Below, one piece after another: positions 6,660-10,950 of a DNA stretch of 10,950 nucleotides; the first letter of the stretch is position 1; the number at the start of each line of letters is the position of its first letter. The position numbers and the translations under genes were made by a program. A model generated the notes under the pieces. The model had not been told where the DNA came from, searched no databases, and was given only the letters and a program-made list of their open reading frames with translations. The DNA lies in assembly GCA_018396395.1 (NCBI GenBank), contig JAGTQN010000058.1, positions 1-10,950 on the forward strand, given 5' to 3'. Source of the DNA: Candidatus Bathyarchaeota archaeon. Lineage in GTDB: Archaea > Thermoproteota > CALKCG01 > B24 > JAGTQN01.

Positions 6660-7244
6660 TTGGGGCTTGGTTGCTGTAGTCGATGCCACCCTTTCGTCTT
6701 ATTCGAGGATATCGCAAGGCTTTGGAAAAACTCTTCTTTGGATGAAGTAAAGACGATCATTGAAGTTGCCGAAATCCTTCCGATGTATAAAGAGCACCTT
6801 TCAGATCCAGAAATGGCTCCGATATATTATCCATGGAAAGGGTCCTACTTCCGCCTTCAAACAAGATTTGTGAATGGATCTTGCATAGCCCTTATTCCTG
6901 GTAAGGGCTGCCTCTTGGGCGAAAACAGGCCTTTAATCTGCAAGGTCTGGCCTTTCTGGTGGAAAGAAGGTTCAAAGCCTTCAATGGACGAGGAATTTCC
7001 CCTTGAGATCCAAAGCGAATGCACGATGGTTTCATCTTGGAAATTCTCCATGGAAGATGTCCTTAGGGAGCTTGGGTTTTCGGAATCAGTCATCCGAAGG
7101 GCGCTATTTTCCCTAAAGATCGCCATCGAGGAGCATGGCAGAATCCTCAAGAAAGCTGGAGAAGAGAATATCCCTCCAGAGGGCTTGATCGACTGGTTCT
7201 TCGAAGGACATTTTTGGGAAGGCTCCTTTAAGAAAGGAAATTAG
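6660..7244 (+). CDS. YkgJ-like cysteine-cluster protein, true start uncertain
   Basis: The protein matches the YkgJ (putative zinc/iron-chelating) type: an N-terminal GCCSRCHP cluster followed by VLFEDIARL, and a second cluster spaced CIALIPGKGCLL then RPLICKVWPFWW. These cysteines probably bind Zn or an Fe-S cluster; the reaction is unknown. The TTG at 6660 has no SD. The frame stays open upstream to a TAA at 6546-6548 and reads like real protein (PYLWEEASYTLRAKYV, then CLRC, a CxxC at 6642-6653). No ATG, GTG or TTG lies in that extension. Codon 6573 is GTC, at the expected transcription start. If translation began there the protein would have 223 residues instead of 194. A GGAGG at 6593-6597 lies in the extension, with no canonical in-frame start at a suitable distance. 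It ends in TAG, and the next genes lie on the opposite strand. Confidence 0.8.
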   Translation: MGLGCCSRCHPFVLFEDIARLWKNSSLDEVKTIIEVAEILPMYKEHLSDPEMAPIYYPWKGSYFRLQTRFVNGSCIALIPGKGCLLGENRPLICKVWPFWWKEGSKPSMDEEFPLEIQSECTMVSSWKFSMEDVLRELGFSESVIRRALFSLKIAIEEHGRILKKAGEENIPPEGLIDWFFEGHFWEGSFKKGN

Positions 7245-7352
7245 GATACCTCCCCTAATCTCTCTAAAGGTCTCAAATTAAACATTGAATTGATAGAACC
7301 ATATTTGAGTCAACGAGCCATTTTGAGAAAGGGCTACGAAAGCAAGAAAATC

Positions 7353-8666
7353 CTAAAAATCGATTCTCGGAGAACTCGCCCACATCCTCCACATATCTTC
7401 TACTTTCCCGACCTTCTCATCGCCTTTATGGATGTATATGCGGTAGCTGAGATCCAGCTTATCGTCCCTTGCCTTGGAGAGAAAGATAGGTCCCTGATCA
7501 GGCCACTCAGGCTTCTTATCGTAGAAAAGATTGGCCGCGAAGAGCCCGTAGTCCCTTACATGCCAGGCTGTTGGAAACCTTAGGTTTTTTGGATGATCCA
7601 TAATGGCTATGCCTTTTTACGGGACCCTCTGGAACGACAGGTCCATGATAATCGACCCATCTGGCGCGCCTACCCCAGCCTTCCCTTTCGGTTCTTTCCC
7701 TCAGAATTCACTATCGTCCCTTGCCTAAGGCCACTCATGTTTTTCAGCTATCCTGACGAGGATAGGACCGTTTTCCTTCCGGGTTTCCCTTCCAAGGACG
7801 TCCTCGTTTAGGGCAACTTCTTCAACAGCCGGAGCCAAGATTGTCCTTACATCGATAACCCTTCCAGATGATGCAGGAAGGTTCCAGAAGGTTAAGATTC
7901 TACGCTCATATAGGAGGCCTTCACCTTGAACCCTAACCCTCCAGCTTTCCCTAGGGGTTGCCTTTGTCTGGAATTCGTAGCCCTCGAGAACATCGTTTTG
8001 TCTCCAAATATTTTCTTCGACAATCCTTACAAAAACGGGGCCTTCCTCGATTCTTGAAAAGCCTTTCTGAAGGATCCTTCCATAGCGAGGGTCGCCGAGG
8101 TTTCCGAGGCTCCAGAAGTCAACCCCTGGCTGATGGGGTCTTCCAACTTCACCAAGGCCTATCGTATGTCCTTTATGGTGAGGGTGGTCACCAAGGGTCA
8201 GGACTTCCCTCGTTACGCAAAGCCCATTGGGGCCTATAATGGGATGGATGAAGGGGCGTTCATAGGCTTCGTTGAATACATATTTCGCCACATGCGCATC
8301 CCCTTAAAAGACCTAAGTTCTCCATAGCCTCCATCGAAGGCCCTTGCCTGTTTCCCGAGATCAAGATCAGGAATCTTTCCCGAGGCGATTACAAGGTCGA
8401 AGGCATCTCCCATATCCCAAGAAAGAATCCATGAAAGGCTTCCCTTCATCCCTCCCTTTTCATCTTCCATCGAAGGTGAAAACTGACATGGAATTGGGCG
8501 ATTCTTCCAGATTGATGAGGATCAAAGAACTATTCTGGAGTTTTTCTAAAGCCTCCTCGCCTAAAGCGGTCCTAAGGTCGAGTTGAACGCTCATCGGAAC
8601 GGAACATCTTTCCTCAAGAATACTCGTTCCCTGAAGATCTACCTCTATATGGGCAATCCTTTTCAT
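7353..8666 (-). pseudogene. Broken DUF6807 family gene (former Pfam name PmoA)
   Basis: Family landmarks occur in the right order but in changing frames. The N-terminal part (IAHIEVDLQG onwards) runs to about 8462. GSLSWILSWDMGDAF to about 8310 is in a second frame. KYVFNEAYERPFIHPI with the GDHPHHKGH signature (8175-8189) and DFWSLGNLG runs to a TAG at 7725. GTIVNSEGK is in another frame, and GRRARWVDYHG (near 7640-7672) in yet another. GIAIMDHPKNLRFPTAWHVR and DYGLFAANLF close the gene at the TAG at 7353. At least five frameshifts are needed. The family is thought to act with sugar-related oxidoreductases; despite the old name it is not a methane monooxygenase subunit. ATG at 8666 behind GGAAGG is the likely original start. 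Neighbouring genes are intact, so true decay is more likely than sequencing error. Confidence 0.85.
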
Positions 8667-8725
8667 TTTTTTCCTTCCCACTTTTCATTAGAAAAGACAT
8701 GATCTTATAGATTCCTTTTCATTCT

Positions 8726-8741
8726 ATGCTAAGTATATTTT
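8726..8741 (-). promoter_or_regulatory. TATA-like element upstream of the DUF6807 pseudogene
   Basis: On the - strand the sequence reads ATAAAAATATACTTA, a fair box A in the gap between the MoaD-like gene and the DUF6807 start. It implies the DUF6807 gene once had its own promoter. Position and composition only. Confidence 0.35.
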
Positions 8742-8780
8742 TATCCTCGATTTTTCATTGAAAGATCAAATTTAGTAGAA

Positions 8781-9071
8781 CTATCCCCCATGGGACACGG
8801 GTATGAAGGTAACCGTATCACCAGCCTTTATAGAAGTTTCAAGGCCTTTTAAGACGGAAACTTCTTGTCCATTCACGAGGATTAGGGAGTTGACTCTTGG
8901 ATCCTGTAGCTCTGTATCTAAAAGGGCACGCTCAAATTCTTCCCCTAGCTCCTCACAAAGGAGACGACAGAGATCCTTAAGCATAATATAATCACGAACC
9001 TTCACCTTTTTTCTCGAAACTTTTGCTAGGTTTCGCAGAAAACCCTTGAACTCGACATGAATGAAATCCAT
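8781..9071 (-). CDS. MoaD/ThiS/SAMP-like ubiquitin-fold protein ending in Gly-Gly
   Basis: A beta-grasp protein of about 96 residues. It opens with the strand IHVEFKGFLRNLA, continues with the helix LKDLCRLLCEELG, then NSLILVNGQEVSVLKGLETSIKAGDTVTFIPV, and ends SHGG. The C-terminal diglycine before the TAG is the part activated by E1-like enzymes in MoaD, ThiS and the archaeal small modifiers (SAMPs). It could be the sulfur carrier of molybdopterin synthesis, a tRNA-thiolation carrier, or a protein modifier; no MoaE, E1 or thiolation enzyme is present here to decide. The start ATG at 9071 is preferred because GAGG lies at good spacing. ATGs at 9113 and 9125 are in frame and would add up to 18 poorly conserved-looking residues without a clear SD. 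A hairpin-bearing leader lies upstream, and a JAMM-type gene lies on the same strand about 0.7 kb upstream. Confidence 0.85.
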   Translation of the reverse strand: MDFIHVEFKGFLRNLAKVSRKKVKVRDYIMLKDLCRLLCEELGEEFERALLDTELQDPRVNSLILVNGQEVSVLKGLETSIKAGDTVTFIPVSHGG

Positions 9072-9134
9072 AGATTCCTCAGGAGCTTCTATGTCGGAGC
9101 GATTTTTCCTCATTTGGATTCCCATCAGGGCAGG

Positions 9135-9181
9135 TCAGTCTCCCCATCGGAGGAGGCCCGGTGTCAAGGCTTTCCTCCGAT
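9135..9181 (-). promoter_or_regulatory. Leader hairpin and possible 10-codon upstream ORF before the MoaD-like gene
   Basis: On the - strand ATCGGAGGA (9181-9173) pairs perfectly over 9 bp with TCCTCCGAT (9154-9146), with an 18-base loop. The 5' arm contains a strong GGAGG SD, six bases before a TTG (9167) that opens MTPGLLRWGD and stops with TGA at 9137-9135, in frame with and 9 bases before the ATG at 9125. A TATA-like TTATTTTA near 9200-9207 would place the mRNA 5' end at or near the hairpin. This could be a 5'-end stabiliser, an attenuator or chance. Confidence 0.45.
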
Positions 9182-9239
9182 TAGCTCAGAGGATTGGCAT
9201 AAAATAAGTTTTTTGGGGGCTAGGTATTGCCAAAGATCT

Positions 9240-9748
9240 TGCCCTCAATAATCTTATTTTTCCGCCTTTTTCGGCGAATGCCTTTCTCTCATTGCTATAT
9301 GATGGATTTTTGTATAGCTCATGATTTCAGCCGAGATTATGAATTCTATCGTAATAGCATCGAATTCTTAAATAACGAAAATTATTATCGCACCTCAGTA
9401 TTACTTTTAATTTTTTTCTTCAATTCAATAAGCCTTGAATATAAAATATCTTGAAAGAAAAAAATCGGCTAGTAAAGGTTGATATGTATTGGATAAGGAA
9501 TTTTAGAATTAAAAAATTCGGTGTTTAAAGGTTCCAAGTCTTGTATATTTTTATGGGAAGGATTGCTTGAATTTGAAATCTTTTATAAAAAAAGAAAGGC
9601 TTAACTCATTTCTATTTTTAAAGGCACTTATATTAAGAAGACATGATATGTTCTTCCTTTCATGCTTTAGGCGTGGTTTCAAGATCTCAGTTAACCCAAA
9701 ATTGACTTATTTCCATCAATCACAGTCAGAAAAGGATGCCGTATCATC
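9240..9748. other. AT-rich stretch without a convincing gene
   Basis: Base composition drops to clearly AT-rich, with runs such as TTTTTTTCTT and AAAAAAAG, unlike the flanking genes. Two + strand frames stay open for 60-75 codons (9227-9454 and 9567-9752). Their products are rich in Phe, Ile and Asn with no recognisable fold. The second has GGAAGG upstream of a TTG and a TATA-like TATATTTTTA near 9544. I do not call either as a gene. The region may be the remnant of something older or a regulatory spacer. Confidence 0.4.
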
Positions 9749-10162
9749 TTAATATGAGCACTCAAGGATATTAGAATTGCAAGAATTCTCATCATAATCA
9801 ACTATCTCATAATTTAACAATTTACCTTTTGCATCAAATACCGCCAAACTTTCTTGCGAATCGTAAGGATAAGCCATTATAAGCATTATCCTCCCGTAAA
9901 AACTGTTCAAGTCTCTGATGGAAGGATGGGAGTGGGCTGTTCCGATGATGGAAAAATCCATAGGAAGGATTTGTCGATGAAACTCTGAAAAACCCATCCC
10001 ATGGATAGCAAAGGGTGGAATCAATGCTTCTTCGATCAATAGCTTCTAATCCTTCGCCCTTCCCCTTAGAAGAAGAATTATCTCCCTTGGGTGCAATTCC
10101 CTCGCTAATTGTAAAAGACCTTCCAAAAACGAGGGATTAATGACCACAAGAATCTTCCCCAT
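9749..10162 (-). pseudogene. JAMM/MPN metalloprotease-like gene with an in-frame TAG and a damaged active site
   Basis: Read from ATG 10162 the frame gives MGKILVVINPSFLEGLLQLA, then HPREIILLLRGRAKD, a TAG at 10048-10046 (codon 39), and continues in the same frame: KLLIEEALIPPFAIHG, LPMDFSIIGTAHSHPS, IRDLNSFYGRIMLIMAYPY, to TAA. This matches archaeal JAB/MPN proteins, which remove ubiquitin-like tags or cleave related bonds. Glu27 and the HSH at 77-79 are present. The canonical spacing HxH-x7-S-x2-D is reduced to HxH-x1-S-x2-D (SIRD at 81-84), as if six residues were deleted. The TAG takes the place of a single residue. TAG is an ordinary stop in five intact genes here, so readthrough is unlikely. 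The TTG at 10039 could restart translation but would omit Glu27. Confidence 0.75.
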
Positions 10163-10184
10163 AACATTCCCACAACGAACAATC

Positions 10185-10190
10185 TATAAA
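10185..10190 (-). promoter_or_regulatory. TATA box of the JAMM-like gene
   Basis: On the - strand TTTTTTATAG is centred about 26 bases before the ATG at 10162. This is the spacing expected for a leaderless archaeal transcript starting at the A of the ATG. It also supports 10162 as the original start of the broken gene. Confidence 0.55.
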
Positions 10191-10255
10191 AAATTATCAT
10201 CAGGTTTCCGATATATTTTATTCTTTGTAGAAATCTTGCGCATCAGAATTTTTAG

Positions 10256-10690
10256 TTATGCGATGTAAAGACTTATGAGGGCCTCGGAAACCTCGATAAT
10301 TGCCTTTACTCTACGTAGGACCTCCTTCTCTTCCATGGACTTCATCAGGGTTGAAAGGCCCCTGAGGGATCTTTCGATGGAAAGGAGACATCGAAGCACG
10401 GGATCCTTAGTTCTAAGGTTTTCAAGCTCAACCTTAGCCCTCACAAGAGGATCGATCCACATCGGGTCTCCAAGGGCATAATAGAGAGCTGTTTGGGCCT
10501 TTCTGGCGCCCGTGACTCCCATATTTACGGCTAATGATGGATCCCTTGCATTTTCTGCTATCCTTAAATCTGCCTTGGCCTCCCTAAGATAGCGGACGCA
10601 CCAGCCACGTCGGTATTCGTCTTGAAGGATTGACAATTGAAAGTCACCTATTTGTAACCGAGGCGCCTTTCTACGTCTAGTCTGCTTCAA
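10256..10690 (-). CDS. Unrecognised all-helical protein, HEPN-like in appearance
   Basis: A 144-residue protein without a confident family. It opens with a basic tail (MKQTRRRKAPRL) and is predicted by eye to be entirely helical. YLREAKADLRIAENARD followed by ARKAQTALYYALGDP resembles the helix pair of HEPN-type proteins. However, the HEPN RNase motif (Arg, a few residues, His) is absent, so no RNase activity should be assumed. The second half (LRCLLSIERSLRGLSTLMKSMEEKEVLRRV) is also helical with repeated charged faces. The start is TTG at 10690 behind GAAGGAA, and an in-frame TAG 18 bases upstream excludes a longer form. It lies 66 bases downstream of aEF-1beta on the same strand, so the two may be cotranscribed. 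There is no membrane segment. Confidence 0.7.
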   Translation of the reverse strand: MKQTRRRKAPRLQIGDFQLSILQDEYRRGWCVRYLREAKADLRIAENARDPSLAVNMGVTGARKAQTALYYALGDPMWIDPLVRAKVELENLRTKDPVLRCLLSIERSLRGLSTLMKSMEEKEVLRRVKAIIEVSEALISLYIA

Positions 10691-10756
10691 TTCCTTCTTT
10701 TCTATCTAGACTTCGTATTTGCGTATGGCATAAGGGGAATCCCTTTTCGCGAATAA

Positions 10757-10950
10757 TCAAATCCTGCTTATCATAAGAATTTCGACTTCACCGACACCTT
10801 CAACGGTCCTTATTCGCCTTTCCATATTCTCCATCTGCCCAGCCTCATCCTTGGCGACGATCTGAAGGACGAGGGCTTTTAAACCGAAGGCTATGGGTTC
10901 CTCGAGGCTTCTACGTATGCTCATCCCCTCTGGCAAAGAGGTTCCTATGG
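10757..10950 (-). CDS. ef1b: Archaeal elongation factor 1-beta (aEF-1beta), C-terminal part
   Basis: Only the last 64 codons lie in the window; the gene continues past the right edge. It reads LPEGMSIRRSLEEPIAFGLK, then ALVLQIVAKDEAGQMENMER, and ends TVEGVGEVEILMISRI before TGA. This is the exchange-factor domain of aEF-1beta, a protein of about 90 residues that exchanges GDP for GTP on aEF-1alpha during translation. The EEPIAFGLKAL segment and the VEGVGEVEIL ending are characteristic. The N-terminus, start codon and promoter lie outside. Its presence supports an archaeal origin. Confidence 0.93.
   Translation of the reverse strand, partial: IGTSLPEGMSIRRSLEEPIAFGLKALVLQIVAKDEAGQMENMERRIRTVEGVGEVEILMISRI

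Noticed and set aside
7353..8666. Methane monooxygenase subunit (PmoA)
   Set aside because: The match is to the soluble DUF6807 family that once carried the PmoA name; there are no membrane helices of the monooxygenase subunit.
9175..9230. tRNA D-arm-like TAGCTCAG
   Set aside because: No matching acceptor stem, anticodon arm or T-arm could be built around it.
9227..9454. 75-codon + strand frame rich in Phe, Ile and Asn
   Set aside because: No SD, a TTG start inside the leader region of the MoaD-like gene, and no recognisable protein features.
9567..9752. 61-codon + strand frame with GGAAGG before a TTG
   Set aside because: Composition follows the AT-rich surroundings, no fold or motif is recognisable, and it runs into the 3' end of the JAMM-like gene.
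10046..10048. Pyrrolysine readthrough at the TAG of the JAMM-like gene
   Set aside because: TAG ends at least five intact genes here, and the same gene has a second lesion in its zinc motif, so decay is simpler.

Overview
This is archaeal chromosomal DNA. The evidence is an aL21e - Rpo4 (RpoF) - DUF655 - KsgA informational cluster on the + strand, the C-terminal part of archaeal elongation factor 1-beta (aEF-1beta) on the - strand at the right edge, TATA-box-like promoters, frequent TTG starts and A/G-rich Shine-Dalgarno (SD) motifs. A Thermoproteota/TACK-type lineage (for example Bathyarchaeia-like) is plausible, but no marker here fixes it. TAG is a common ordinary stop codon: it ends aL21e, DUF655, KsgA, the cysteine-cluster protein and the MoaD-like protein.

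Left part (1-3360), cell envelope. A 602-codon ORF encodes five degenerate beta-rich repeats followed by three membrane segments. It has no signal peptide and probably continues a gene from beyond the left edge in another frame. It converges, across a pyrimidine-rich repeat tract, on a secreted, membrane-anchored gingipain-like (family C25) cysteine peptidase with its His/Cys pair intact.

Middle (3361-6277), information processing. A 490-base non-coding stretch with several inverted repeats leads to a TATA box and then aL21e, Rpo4, DUF655 and KsgA. A very strong hairpin sits on the DUF655 stop codon, and a 26-codon ORF with its own SD lies between DUF655 and KsgA.

Right part (6278-10162), an accessory, partly decaying region. 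A cysteine-cluster (YkgJ-like) protein has a good TATA box but no canonical start before its first CxxC. On the - strand follow a DUF6807 gene broken by at least five frameshifts, an intact MoaD/ThiS/SAMP-like ubiquitin-fold gene ending in Gly-Gly, an AT-rich gene-free stretch, and a JAMM/MPN metalloprotease gene with an in-frame TAG and an apparent 18-base deletion in its zinc-binding motif. Its promoter looks intact.

Right edge (10256-10950): an unrecognised all-helical protein downstream of aEF-1beta.

The most notable theme is an intact ubiquitin-like modifier candidate lying close to a broken deconjugase candidate. I saw no CRISPR array, tRNA, rRNA or insertion sequence, and no convincing new multi-gene system.
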